The notes under the pieces: model-generated
Told to the model about the DNA's origin: nothing
The model's database searches: none
What the model saw: the letters and a program-made list of their open reading frames with translations, nothing else
Assembly (NCBI GenBank): GCA_047628755.1
Contig: JBLHVV010000095.1
Coordinates: forward strand, 1 to 12,271
Source: Bermanella sp047628755
Lineage (GTDB): Bacteria; Pseudomonadota; Gammaproteobacteria; Pseudomonadales; Oceanobacteraceae
Direction: 5' to 3'
DNA length: 12,271 nucleotides
Shown: piece after piece, positions 1 through 8,214 of the stretch
Layout: the number at the start of each line of letters is the position of its first letter
Numbering within the stretch: position 1 is the stretch's first letter
Translations under genes and position numbers: made by a program

Positions 1-97
1 TTCAGAAACGTACATTACATTAACCAGCACCAGCTCATGTGGTACCGGAGCCGATCAAGCAACGCGTATTGTACAAGTGAGGTTACTGGATGATTAA
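1..97 (+). CDS. mshP: C-terminal end of a pseudopilin-like MSHA biogenesis protein (MshP-like), 5' truncated
   Basis: An open frame enters from the left edge (full codons from base 2) and ends with TAA at 95-97, giving at least 31 visible residues. The tail reads about like TLTSTSSCGTG, then an Ala-Thr-Arg-Ile-Val-Gln-Val-Arg stretch. This resembles the C-terminal beta-strand region of MshP-type minor pseudopilins, which typically have a threonine/serine-rich strand, a single Cys-Gly and an Arg-x-x-x-V-x-x-R ending. The stop overlaps the next ATG by 8 bp, so the two genes are probably translationally coupled. That next gene is MshQ-like, which fits the usual mshP-mshQ order at the end of MSHA pilus operons. 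The N-terminal methylation helix that would prove a pseudopilin lies outside the window, so the family call rests on the tail and the neighbour. Confidence 0.65.
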   Translation, partial: SETYITLTSTSSCGTGADQATRIVQVRLLDD

Positions 98-3000
98 GTT
101 CTTATTAACTTTTATGTTAATGGTAACCTCAATCAATAGTTATGCTTATTGGAGTTGTGCCTGGCCATATAGAACCACATTAAATGTTCAAGAAAATTCG
201 GCGTCAACACTGTCCGATTATCAAATTAAAGTAACAATATCAGGCAGCAATCTAAATAATGCCTATAACTGGACCACCAATGGATTTGATCTAAGAATTT
301 TAGACAGTGATGATGAAACACTCTTAGACTTTTGGGTAGAGAGTTGGAATCAGGTCACTGAAACTGCGACTGTCTGGATCAAATTAGATACATTAACCGC
401 TAATCAAAACAGAGCATTGTATATTTACTATGGCAACGAATTTGCCGATACGCTGGCAAACGTTCCTTTTACATTTGTTGAACCTGGAATTAAATTTCAT
501 ACTCGAAGAGTATTCTCTAATCCTAACGATTTAACGGATGCTAAAAATTTATTTGACACAGCAGGTGATGATAATGCTGGCTATGGCTGCAATTTTATTA
601 CTGATTTTACCAGTATCAATAATGCTAGCCAGTTTGGACAGAATGAAAATTTTATAGCTTTCAGCGAAACTTACTTTAATGTGGATTCAAGTGAAACAGG
701 TGTGTGGGGTATTCGCTATGGTTCAGACTTTGGAGGAGGAGGAGGGTTATACGTTAATGGCATTCCATTAGAAGAACAGTGGTCAGACGATTTATGGTGG
801 GGCGATAATTGGAATGCAAGTAATGAAGTGTTGCAAGGCACAATCGAATTAACGGCTGGTTATCATAAGTTAGAAGTCATTGGGCAAGAGGGTTGCTGTG
901 ACGGTGGCATAACAGTTCAGTTTCAGAGGCCTGGCGATTCATTCATTTCATATGACGTTAACGACATAGACATTCGCTCTAGAGCATGTCCCATTGCTAA
1001 TGAGCCCACAGTGGTGTTTGGGGCTCAAGCCACATCTTCTTGTCCCGCTCCACTTGCACAATATCGAATGGATCAAGGCCCCTGGAGTGGTGCAGACGAT
1101 GTAATTGATCAAACCGGTAATTTTCCAGGCACTATGGTAGGCAGTATTTCAAATGAACTTGAAACCCAAGTCTGTAATGGCGTTAATGTAAATGACAACT
1201 CGAGCATTAATGTAACGTCAGGCTTGCAAACAGGTGTGGACATCGATTCCGATGTAGGCCCCACCGGTTCGGTGAGCTTTTGGATTCGCACAGAAGAAGA
1301 CTGGGATGCTAACAACGTAATACGTACTTATATGGATGCAAGTTTATATATAAATGGATCAGCCAGTGATCGATATTTTTATTTAGAAAAATTGGGCAAT
1401 GGACGCTTGCAGTTTAGATTTGAAGATTCTAACGATTCTGACTTTACCATAACAGAACCTTCAGGAACGACGAGGTTGCAAGGGGTTTGGTATTATTTAA
1501 CCGTGACTTGGGATTTTCCAAATGACCAATTTAGTATCTATGTAGGTGACTCTCAAGTGGCCAGTGGAACGCCTAATACCAATGGTGCCATATCCTTGTT
1601 GGGTAATATTCATATTGGCGATAATTCCTCCCTTTACAATATCGCACCTGGGGATTCTAGTTATGCAAGTTTAGACGAGGTGACCATTCACAATACCGTC
1701 ATTTCAGTGTCTGAAATCAGAGGACTAATGGCAAAAACACGAACTTGTAATGTGGCTAACAAGGCATGTGGAAATGTCTTCCCCGATGGTTTAGTGGCGT
1801 TAGATGATGGCAATATTGAATTCGGGTTTAATGCTCAGTTGCTTGATAATCCCAACACTCAATTAAGTGCATCCAATATTATGATGAATTTAGCCCCCAA
1901 TCAATTTACTTGCGGTGGCAGTGATGTATGTACCACTGGCGATCCTGTAGTGCCGTTTGTTTCGGCTGGACCATTTCAATCAAGGGCTTCTACTTTAGAC
2001 GAGAGTGTAGGGTTTCGGGGTAACAGAACGGTGGGCGATACAGCCAATGAATTTCGTAATATCAGCACAAACTCTCGGGCAACTCTGACTTTTTCAAACA
2101 GTACTTATAATGAATTTTATATTGATACATTAAGTATTGGCAACAGAAATACCGTTAATTTAGCGCCAGGAACTTATTGGATAAACAACTTATCAGTGAA
2201 TAGCCGAACAGATTTTAATGTGTTGAGTGGTGGCCCTGTCCGACTTTACATCAATAATGTAACAAACTTGAATTCACGACTCTCTATGAATAGTCCTAGT
2301 GAAGGTGTCGCTGGCACACCAGAAGATTTTCTTATATATATTTTTGATACAGATATATCTTTCGGAACTAGAACCACTATAACAGGCACCGTTTATGCCG
2401 AAGGTGACGTAACGTTTGCCAGCGATGGCTATATCTTTGGTTTGTTTGCGGCTAAAAATATTGATTTAGCCAGTGAAACTAAAATCACATATTTAGAGTC
2501 CACTTATGACGGATTGTCAGATCTGGGCTGGTGTGAATCTTCACTGCCAAGTATTGGGAGTATTGTTGTTTCATCCGCTACTACAGGTATAAATTGTTTA
2601 CCTACTGAAGTTAACGTATCTATTTTTGATACCAATGGCGATCCATTGTCTGCGTATGAGCAACCCTTAAATTTGTCTACCAATGTTAACAACGGTGATT
2701 GGTCAGTGGATAATAGCGTTTTTGGAACCATCACAAATGGTGTGGCTGACGACGGCATAGCCACTTACAAAATGGAGGCTGATGACGCAGGCGATGTGAC
2801 ATTATTTTTATCCAATACCCACGCCGAAGTGACTCAGGTAACCATTGAAGCAGAAGGCATATCTGACACCCAGACCATTACCTTTCAGTCAGCTGGATTT
2901 GTGTTTTCCACTGTTTCAAATCAGGTCTCTTCGATTAACTCGGCGATCATCTCTTTGCAGGCTGTTGAAACAGATAACGTAACAGGGGCGTGTCAAAGCC

Positions 3001-4634
3001 TATTATTGAATACAGCTAACGTAGATTTAGCCGTGGAATGTGTTTCTCCGAACAATTGTCTATCTGCTATTACCACCCTCAATGGCAATCCGGTTAATAC
3101 CAATACATTGAATTCAAACCCTATTAACTACACCACTATGGGATTAGACTTTGGAGACGCTACGGTGGATTCGGCTCCGTTAATATTTAACTACAACGAC
3201 GCGGGGTCCTTACGGTTATATGCACGTTATGATCTAAAAGATGCAGACGGAACAAATACGGGAAACACTTTAACCGGGACATCGAATGATTTTGTCACAG
3301 CACCCGCTGGTTTTTGTGTGGAGTCTCCCGATTCAAATTGGCAATGTGCGACACCAGGACTCAGCGTCAATTGTTCTGCTTTTAAACAAGCAGGTGATAC
3401 ATTTAACCTATCGGTTACCGCCAAACGAGCAAATGGAAGCAGTACCGACTATTGTTCAGCGATTCATGGAACCACTACAAACTTCTCAAGCGATGTGTAT
3501 CTTTCACACAACTTAATCTCTCCTACAATAGTTAACGGAGGACAGGCTAAAACGTTTTCATTGTCCTCTATTAATTTATCTTCAGGTGTTGGAACATCGT
3601 TAGCTCGGTTTGACGAAATGGGCGTCTTTACTGTCACAGCTGGAGGAAATGCCTACTTAGCGGCTACCTTGCCTATCAACAGTTCAGAAAATATAGGCCG
3701 ATTTTATCCGGGTAACTTCGAAATTGTATCCACTAGTTCAGCCACTTATGACAACGGTAATACTGGATTCACTTATACTGGTGAGCTAGAACCTGGTGGA
3801 TCTGGCGCCATTATTTATGACATTCAACCAGCTTTTATATTTGAAGTGATCGGCTCTAATGGTCAAAGATTGGATAATTATTTAGCTCCACTTTACTCGA
3901 TTCCTGTTGCCACCGTAACAGCCAGTTCAGATGCTGTTGATAACAATGCAGCCGCAATAGCGATCACGGCCGGTCTTACTGCAGGAGTCGTTACCGGTCC
4001 CGATTCAAATAATCAGTTTACCTACACGTTTAATGCTACAGATCATTTTCGCTTTGATCGCACCCAAGCCAATTTACACGTGCCGTTTAACAATGACATA
4101 GAATTATCCATTGACGGGTTTGATACATCGACAGATTCTATTGGCCTGTTGGCTTCAAGCACAATCTCAGGGTCGGGTGGTTTAATTTATTACGGTCGTA
4201 TTCGTGTAGAGAATGCCTATGGCCCCGAAACAGCACCGGTGCCGCAATTGTTCAGAGCGGAATATTTTAACGGTATACAATTTGTGTTTAATTCAATAGA
4301 TAACGGAACTGACTATGACTTGTCAGGAATTAACTCTATAGCCGTCACTGATACAGGAAACGCAAGCAATGCGTTAACGGTAGGAGATAGCACTATTAGT
4401 GGGTTAGTGGCCAATACAGGGCAATTTACAGGGGGTGTTTTTAATACCAATTGGTCAGTCCCATTGAGTAACCGATATGGTTCGTACGAGTTTGTTTACG
4501 GGGTAGATAATTGGTTAAAATACGATTGGGATGCCAGTAACAACGGTGTTGATGATGACCCAATGGGCGTCATCAACTTTGGACAGTTTAGAGGAAACGA
4601 TCGGATTATTTATTGGAAAGAGATTAATTATTAA
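90..4634 (+). CDS. mshQ: Very large secreted MshQ-like pilus-associated protein with DUF2341, PA14-like, LamG-like and DUF6701 regions
   Basis: The product is 1514 residues and is probably exported and displayed with, or tipped on, an MSHA-type IV pilus. Residues 1-19 form a signal peptide (Lys3, hydrophobic core, Ser-Tyr-Ala before the predicted cut). Residues about 21-120 match DUF2341 (start CAWPYR, then a Phe-Trp-Val-Glu motif and a YYGN motif). Residues about 130-290 look PA14-like and contain Cys269-Cys270-Asp-Gly-Gly. Residues about 318-551 look like a LamG/concanavalin-type fold. Residues about 556-805 are rich in short Asn/Ser/Thr beta repeats. Residues about 820-910 look Ig-like. 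The remainder, including an IGRFYPGNFEI segment, matches the DUF6701 C-terminus of MshQ. There is no C-terminal anchor or PEP-CTERM tail. The start is supported by GAGG at 79-82, 7 bases before the ATG. The ligand is unknown; adhesion is inferred from the domains. Confidence 0.82.
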   Translation: MIKFLLTFMLMVTSINSYAYWSCAWPYRTTLNVQENSASTLSDYQIKVTISGSNLNNAYNWTTNGFDLRILDSDDETLLDFWVESWNQVTETATVWIKLDTLTANQNRALYIYYGNEFADTLANVPFTFVEPGIKFHTRRVFSNPNDLTDAKNLFDTAGDDNAGYGCNFITDFTSINNASQFGQNENFIAFSETYFNVDSSETGVWGIRYGSDFGGGGGLYVNGIPLEEQWSDDLWWGDNWNASNEVLQGTIELTAGYHKLEVIGQEGCCDGGITVQFQRPGDSFISYDVNDIDIRSRACPIANEPTVVFGAQATSSCPAPLAQYRMDQGPWSGADDVIDQTGNFPGTMVGSISNELETQVCNGVNVNDNSSINVTSGLQTGVDIDSDVGPTGSVSFWIRTEEDWDANNVIRTYMDASLYINGSASDRYFYLEKLGNGRLQFRFEDSNDSDFTITEPSGTTRLQGVWYYLTVTWDFPNDQFSIYVGDSQVASGTPNTNGAISLLGNIHIGDNSSLYNIAPGDSSYASLDEVTIHNTVISVSEIRGLMAKTRTCNVANKACGNVFPDGLVALDDGNIEFGFNAQLLDNPNTQLSASNIMMNLAPNQFTCGGSDVCTTGDPVVPFVSAGPFQSRASTLDESVGFRGNRTVGDTANEFRNISTNSRATLTFSNSTYNEFYIDTLSIGNRNTVNLAPGTYWINNLSVNSRTDFNVLSGGPVRLYINNVTNLNSRLSMNSPSEGVAGTPEDFLIYIFDTDISFGTRTTITGTVYAEGDVTFASDGYIFGLFAAKNIDLASETKITYLESTYDGLSDLGWCESSLPSIGSIVVSSATTGINCLPTEVNVSIFDTNGDPLSAYEQPLNLSTNVNNGDWSVDNSVFGTITNGVADDGIATYKMEADDAGDVTLFLSNTHAEVTQVTIEAEGISDTQTITFQSAGFVFSTVSNQVSSINSAIISLQAVETDNVTGACQSLLLNTANVDLAVECVSPNNCLSAITTLNGNPVNTNTLNSNPINYTTMGLDFGDATVDSAPLIFNYNDAGSLRLYARYDLKDADGTNTGNTLTGTSNDFVTAPAGFCVESPDSNWQCATPGLSVNCSAFKQAGDTFNLSVTAKRANGSSTDYCSAIHGTTTNFSSDVYLSHNLISPTIVNGGQAKTFSLSSINLSSGVGTSLARFDEMGVFTVTAGGNAYLAATLPINSSENIGRFYPGNFEIVSTSSATYDNGNTGFTYTGELEPGGSGAIIYDIQPAFIFEVIGSNGQRLDNYLAPLYSIPVATVTASSDAVDNNAAAIAITAGLTAGVVTGPDSNNQFTYTFNATDHFRFDRTQANLHVPFNNDIELSIDGFDTSTDSIGLLASSTISGSGGLIYYGRIRVENAYGPETAPVPQLFRAEYFNGIQFVFNSIDNGTDYDLSGINSIAVTDTGNASNALTVGDSTISGLVANTGQFTGGVFNTNWSVPLSNRYGSYEFVYGVDNWLKYDWDASNNGVDDDPMGVINFGQFRGNDRIIYWKEINY

Positions 4635-4657
4635 CATAGATTAAGCTCATCACATAA

Positions 4658-4686
4658 AAAATACGAAGCCATAGGCTTCGTATTTT
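4658..4686. terminator. Bidirectional rho-independent terminator between mshQ and ntrC
   Basis: A 13-bp perfect stem (AAATACGAAGCC-type arm at 4658-4670, complementary arm at 4674-4686) closes on a 3-base ATA loop. A-rich and T-rich flanks lie on both sides. It sits 23 bp after the mshQ stop and 5 bp after the ntrC stop on the other strand, so it can end both convergent transcripts. Confidence 0.9.
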
Positions 4687-4691
4687 ATACG

Positions 4692-6116
4692 CTAGTTTTC
4701 TTCAGTTTCTTCACTGTCTTCCATGCCCAGCTCTTTAATTTTTCTAGTCAGTGTATTTCTACCCCAGCCTAATAAAATTGAAGCGTCTCTTCTGCGTCCA
4801 GCGGTATGCTTTAATGCAGTCTCAATCATAATACGTTCAAAAATTGGTACAGCAGTATCAAGTACTGACTTTTTACCTTGGGCTAGCTGTTGGTCGGCCC
4901 AGTTTCGTAGGGCTTGTTCCCAATTATTACTGGTGGTGATCTTTTCTTCTTGATTAAGTAATTCGGGTGGCAAGTCATTAACGTGCACTTCGCGGCCAGA
5001 GGCCATCACCGTTATCCAGCGGCAAGTATTTTCTAACTGCCTTACATTGCCAGGCCAAGGAAGCGTGCATAAATACTCCTCTGTATCTGACTTTAGTAGT
5101 TTTGCTTCAACACTCAGTTCGTCTGCTGCACGATTTAAAAAGTGATGCAGTAAGCGAGGTATATCTTCTCTGCGTTCACACAAAGAAGGCAGGTGAATAC
5201 GAATAACATTTAAGCGATGAAATAAATCTTCTCGGAAACTACCGGCTTTTACCAAGTCTTCTAAATCTTGGTGGGTGGCTGCAATAATACGCACGTTCAC
5301 TTTTACTGGAGTGCTACCCCCGACACGGTAAAACTCACCATCTGCCAGTACTCGTAACAAGCGTGTTTGAGTATCGGCTGGCATATCACCAATTTCATCT
5401 AAAAATAGAGTCCCACTATCAGCTTGTTCAAATCGCCCTTGGCGTTTACCTCCAGCCCCAGTGAATGAGCCTTTTTCGTGACCAAATAATTCAGATTCAA
5501 TTAAGTCTTTTGGTATCGCGGCCATATTTAATGCAACAAAAGGGTTTTCACTGCGTGGACTGTGTTTGTGTAACGCATGAGCAACCAGCTCTTTGCCTGT
5601 GCCTGATTCGCCATTAATTAATACCGTAATATTGCTGTGACTCAAGCGGCCAATAGCCCTGAAGACTTCTTGCATGGCAGGTGCTTCGCCAATGATTTCT
5701 GTATTTTGATATTGTTCAGTAGGTTCTTCAGTTCTTGCAGATGCATTTTCATGTTTGTGATTGATTGCTCGTTTAATCAAGCTAACGGCTTCGTCAACAT
5801 CAAACGGTTTTGGTAGGTATTCAAATGCGCCCTTTTGATATGACTTTACAGCACTGTCTAAATCGCTGTGGGCGGTCATTATAATAACGGGAATATCTGG
5901 CTGTACGGCATGAATTTGCTGAAGTAGCTCTAAGCCATCGATGCCAGGCATGCGCACATCACTAATGATAGCATCTGGCACTTCACGGTTGAGCGCGTTA
6001 AGCACTTTGTCGCCATTTTCAAACGATTGGCTTTCAATATTTTCTTGTTCCAACGCTTTTTCTAAAACCCAGCGTATAGAGCGATCGTCGTCGATAATCC
6101 AAACTTTATTCATCAT
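4692..6116 (-). CDS. glnG: Nitrogen regulation response regulator NtrC (NR(I)), sigma-54 activator
   Basis: The product is 474 residues and activates sigma-54 promoters such as glnA when phosphorylated by NtrB. The receiver domain (about 1-120) has the acidic cluster Asp9-Asp11, phospho-acceptor Asp53, Thr81 and Lys103. The AAA+ domain (about 140-375) has Walker A GESGTGKE with Lys175, the sigma-54 contact loop as GSFTGA at 216-221 (the Ser variant of GAFTGA), and Walker B with Asp240-Glu241. A Fis-type helix-turn-helix near residues 443-462 carries the LLGWGRNTLTRKIKELG signature. It ends in an acidic tail (EDSEETEEN), slightly longer than the enteric protein. Two consecutive ATG codons open the gene; either could be used, and the ribosome site is weak (GAGAAAG). 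The gap to ntrB is 28 bp, so the two are probably one operon. The family assignment is close to certain. Confidence 0.97.
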   Translation of the reverse strand: MMNKVWIIDDDRSIRWVLEKALEQENIESQSFENGDKVLNALNREVPDAIISDVRMPGIDGLELLQQIHAVQPDIPVIIMTAHSDLDSAVKSYQKGAFEYLPKPFDVDEAVSLIKRAINHKHENASARTEEPTEQYQNTEIIGEAPAMQEVFRAIGRLSHSNITVLINGESGTGKELVAHALHKHSPRSENPFVALNMAAIPKDLIESELFGHEKGSFTGAGGKRQGRFEQADSGTLFLDEIGDMPADTQTRLLRVLADGEFYRVGGSTPVKVNVRIIAATHQDLEDLVKAGSFREDLFHRLNVIRIHLPSLCERREDIPRLLHHFLNRAADELSVEAKLLKSDTEEYLCTLPWPGNVRQLENTCRWITVMASGREVHVNDLPPELLNQEEKITTSNNWEQALRNWADQQLAQGKKSVLDTAVPIFERIMIETALKHTAGRRRDASILLGWGRNTLTRKIKELGMEDSEETEEN

Positions 6117-6144
6117 CTTTCTCTACTGTAATCTTTGACCACGT

Positions 6145-7230
6145 TCATAGATTAGGAGCTTCTAGTTCAAGTGGCAGGTAAATTGAAAACTGGGTTCGAC
6201 CAACTGCACTATCACATTCGATGATGCCTTGGTGCTGGTTGATGATAGATTGCGCAATTGATAAGCCAAGCCCTGTGCCTTCTGGACGGCCACTGACCAT
6301 TGGATAAAACAAGCTTTCACGGATCTCCTCAGGAATACCAGGACCGTTATCAATAATGGATATATGCAGCACTAAACGATGCTTTGTGTGACCAATAGTA
6401 AATTGCCTAACAGTTCGGGTGCGCAAGGTAATATCAGATGGAAGAGCTGGGGTTTTTTGACTTATTAATGCTTGCATCGCATTACGAGTAATATTTAATA
6501 CAACTTGGATAAGCTGCTCTTTGTCAGCTAAAAACTCTGGAATGCTTGGGTCGTAATCACGAGTCACCGAAAAATTATCATGTGCCTCCACAATGATCAA
6601 ACTGCGGACCCGTTCAAGTACTTCGTGAATATTTGTATCAAAGCGCTCAGGTAATTTATTAGGCCCCAGCATCTTGTCTACCAGATTTCTAAGGCGGTCG
6701 ACTTCTTCAATAATGATGCTGGTGTATTCTTCAAGTTCAGGATTACCCAACATACGTTGCAATAGTTGAGCGCTGCCCCGAATACCCCCCAAAGGATTTT
6801 TTATTTCGTGTGCCATGCCACGGACCAAAGCTTGAGTTGTGGCTTGGGCGCTAATTAAGTCTTCTTCTCTACTAATACGTGTTAAACGGTCGCGGCCATG
6901 CATTTCGATAATAAGGCAAGCCGCTTGCTCAAAAACGGCAGGGCAAACGCTGTAATCTAATGTAGCTGTTTGCTGATTGGCCAGCATAATAGTAGCCTCG
7001 CGCTTAGTAAAAGAGCTTTCATTGATCATGCTACTTTTAAATGTTTCTATGTTTTCGCTTAAATCATGAAAATAATGATCAAATTTTTCGCCAACACATC
7101 GGCGGCCACTTACTTGCAAAAAAGATTCTGCTGCAGGATTTAGATAGCGCACAGACAGGTCCTGGTCTAAAACCAGAACGGCACTGTCTAAGTGGTTGAT
7201 GAGTTCTTTGTAAAAAACGAAATCGGCCAT
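6145..7230 (-). CDS. glnL: Nitrogen-sensing histidine kinase NtrB (NR(II))
   Basis: The product is 361 residues, a soluble kinase/phosphatase that, under PII control, phosphorylates or dephosphorylates NtrC. A PAS domain (about 5-115) comes first. The H-box with His141 (AHEIKNPLGGIRG), N-box with Asn250 (NITRNAMQAL), G1 box DNGPGI from Asp294 and G2 box GTGLGL at 318-323 follow. There is no signal peptide or membrane segment, as expected for NtrB. The ATG is preceded by AAGGAA about 10 bases upstream on the minus strand. The gene lies 28 bp upstream of ntrC. Unlike E. coli, where glnL follows glnA closely, a DUF4124 gene and a 319-bp gap intervene here. ntrBC therefore probably has its own promoter in addition to any read-through from glnA. 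Confidence 0.97.
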   Translation of the reverse strand: MADFVFYKELINHLDSAVLVLDQDLSVRYLNPAAESFLQVSGRRCVGEKFDHYFHDLSENIETFKSSMINESSFTKREATIMLANQQTATLDYSVCPAVFEQAACLIIEMHGRDRLTRISREEDLISAQATTQALVRGMAHEIKNPLGGIRGSAQLLQRMLGNPELEEYTSIIIEEVDRLRNLVDKMLGPNKLPERFDTNIHEVLERVRSLIIVEAHDNFSVTRDYDPSIPEFLADKEQLIQVVLNITRNAMQALISQKTPALPSDITLRTRTVRQFTIGHTKHRLVLHISIIDNGPGIPEEIRESLFYPMVSGRPEGTGLGLSIAQSIINQHQGIIECDSAVGRTQFSIYLPLELEAPNL

Positions 7231-7549
7231 ATATCAAAAGTTCCTTGTCACATCAGTCATAGCAAAAAACAAGCCAGCTATGATCTGCACCAAATTTGAA
7301 AAAAAACGCTAGAATGCCTGATTTTAAGGCGCTATTTTCAGATAATAGTACATTCAGAAAGAAATCGCCGCATCATAATGGAGCTGCCCGCTATAAAAGT
7401 GTGCATTAAGGAGGTTGAATTACTTTGCCCTGTGTCTTAGCTCTTGATTAGGGCGTTGATAAAATGCTCATGTGATAAAGGTTGTGCGCACAGAGTTGTA
7501 TATTCGAAGACTTTGCACGTTGATGATTCGCAGTTCTATAGCCCGAACA
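7231..7549. other. 319-bp gap between ntrB and the DUF4124 gene, probable ntrBC promoter region
   Basis: I see no convincing gene here. Reading towards ntrB, AT-rich stretches at 7290-7345 could hold a promoter, but no -35/-10 pair stands out. A TGCACC half-site of the NtrC operator type lies at 7286-7291, about 55 bp before the ntrB ATG; its partner half is poor. No sigma-54 -24/-12 pair is visible. On the plus strand, TAAGGAGGT (7407-7415) matches the 16S anti-Shine-Dalgarno sequence closely, but only an 8-codon TTG frame follows. A short palindrome, TGTGCGCACA, lies at 7483-7492. No terminator is obvious after the DUF4124 gene. Confidence 0.5.
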
Positions 7550-8086
7550 TTATCGATTTAGTATTGAGGGGCGCTGCACGTGAATTCTACGCTTGGGGCT
7601 GCTAATTAATAACTTTCCTTCATGCTTAATTTTAGCTTGTAGTAGATGTGACCCACGAAAAATATTGTTTAATTCAAAATAAAGTTGCTGACCTTTGGCC
7701 ACAACTTTACCATCCATAAACAAAGTAATTTCATGGCCATTCTGGAGAGAGGGTGTGAGATTTAGTTGAATGCCCGCATTGCCAGCGTTTTCTGCAACAA
7801 TCATTTCATCTTCTTTTGGGGTTATAATTTTCAGCAAGGAATAACCCTTAAAAGTATCGTTGGCCAGCTCTGTATTAGGCGATAATTTTTCAATTTTGAT
7901 AGTTGTTTTAGTGGAAATGGTTTGCAGTTCTGGTAACTCAGCTTTAGACGCATTGGCCTGGGGTTTGTCACCATAAACAGTGATTCCTTCAGTGTTTATC
8001 CAGGTATAAACCTGCGCGCTCGCGCCAGCACTTAAAAATAATAATACAGATATAAAAATTCTCATAAGAATTCTCAAAATTAACAT
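7550..8086 (-). CDS. DUF4124-type exported protein of the glnA-ntrBC locus
   Basis: The frame is up to 178 residues; the biochemical function is unknown. A signal peptide (MRIFISVLLFLSAGASA) begins at the eighth codon, so the true start is probably the ATG at 8063-8065, giving 171 residues. That ATG has a GAGAA element a few bases upstream, whereas the first ATG has no good site. After the cut comes QVYTWINTEGITVYGD, the hallmark of DUF4124: a short Trp/Tyr-rich strand followed by a 'y.d.P' turn. Residues about 83-170 look like an Ig-like beta sandwich with a Pro-Lys-x-x-Glu start, GHEITLFMDG and RGSHLLQAKI strands. Proteins of this layout are known from established gammaproteobacterial synteny between glnA and ntrB, for example in Pseudomonas. 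The predicted location is periplasm or envelope; an enzymatic role is not indicated. A repeated AATTCTCA at the start explains the LRIL-MRIF doubling. Confidence 0.85.
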   Translation of the reverse strand: MLILRILMRIFISVLLFLSAGASAQVYTWINTEGITVYGDKPQANASKAELPELQTISTKTTIKIEKLSPNTELANDTFKGYSLLKIITPKEDEMIVAENAGNAGIQLNLTPSLQNGHEITLFMDGKVVAKGQQLYFELNNIFRGSHLLQAKIKHEGKLLISSPKRRIHVQRPSILNR

Positions 8087-8117
8087 AGCTTACTGTATCT
8101 TAACGGGGGTTTTACGT

Positions 8118-8153
8118 CAGGGTTTTAATATTAATTATTGATCAATCGGTGAA
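8118..8153 (-). promoter_or_regulatory. Possible sigma-70 promoter for the DUF4124 gene
   Basis: On the minus strand TTCACC (8148-8153) and TATTAA (8125-8130) are separated by 17 bases; each matches its consensus in 4 of 6 positions. Transcription would begin near 8118, about 53 bases before the preferred ATG. It lies just past the glnA terminator, where a separate promoter would be needed. The match is modest. Confidence 0.3.
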
Positions 8154-8160
8154 AAGACAT

Positions 8161-8190
8161 AAAAAAAGCAGCCCAAGGGCTGCTTTTTTT
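8161..8190. terminator. Rho-independent terminator of glnA (symmetrical)
   Basis: A stem of GCAGCC with its complement, extended by seven A-T pairs on the outside, closes on a CAAG loop (13 bp in all). The A-tract at 8161-8167 gives the U-run for glnA transcripts on the minus strand. It begins 25 bp after the glnA stop and separates glnA from the DUF4124 and ntrBC genes. Confidence 0.9.
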
Positions 8191-8214
8191 TATACTTTAA
8201 ATGCTAAAAACGGA

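Noticed and set aside
732..746. GGA repeat tract in mshQ as a phase-variation site
   Set aside because: The repeat unit is three bases, so slippage would change a glycine run (residues 215-219) without shifting the frame, and the tract is very short.
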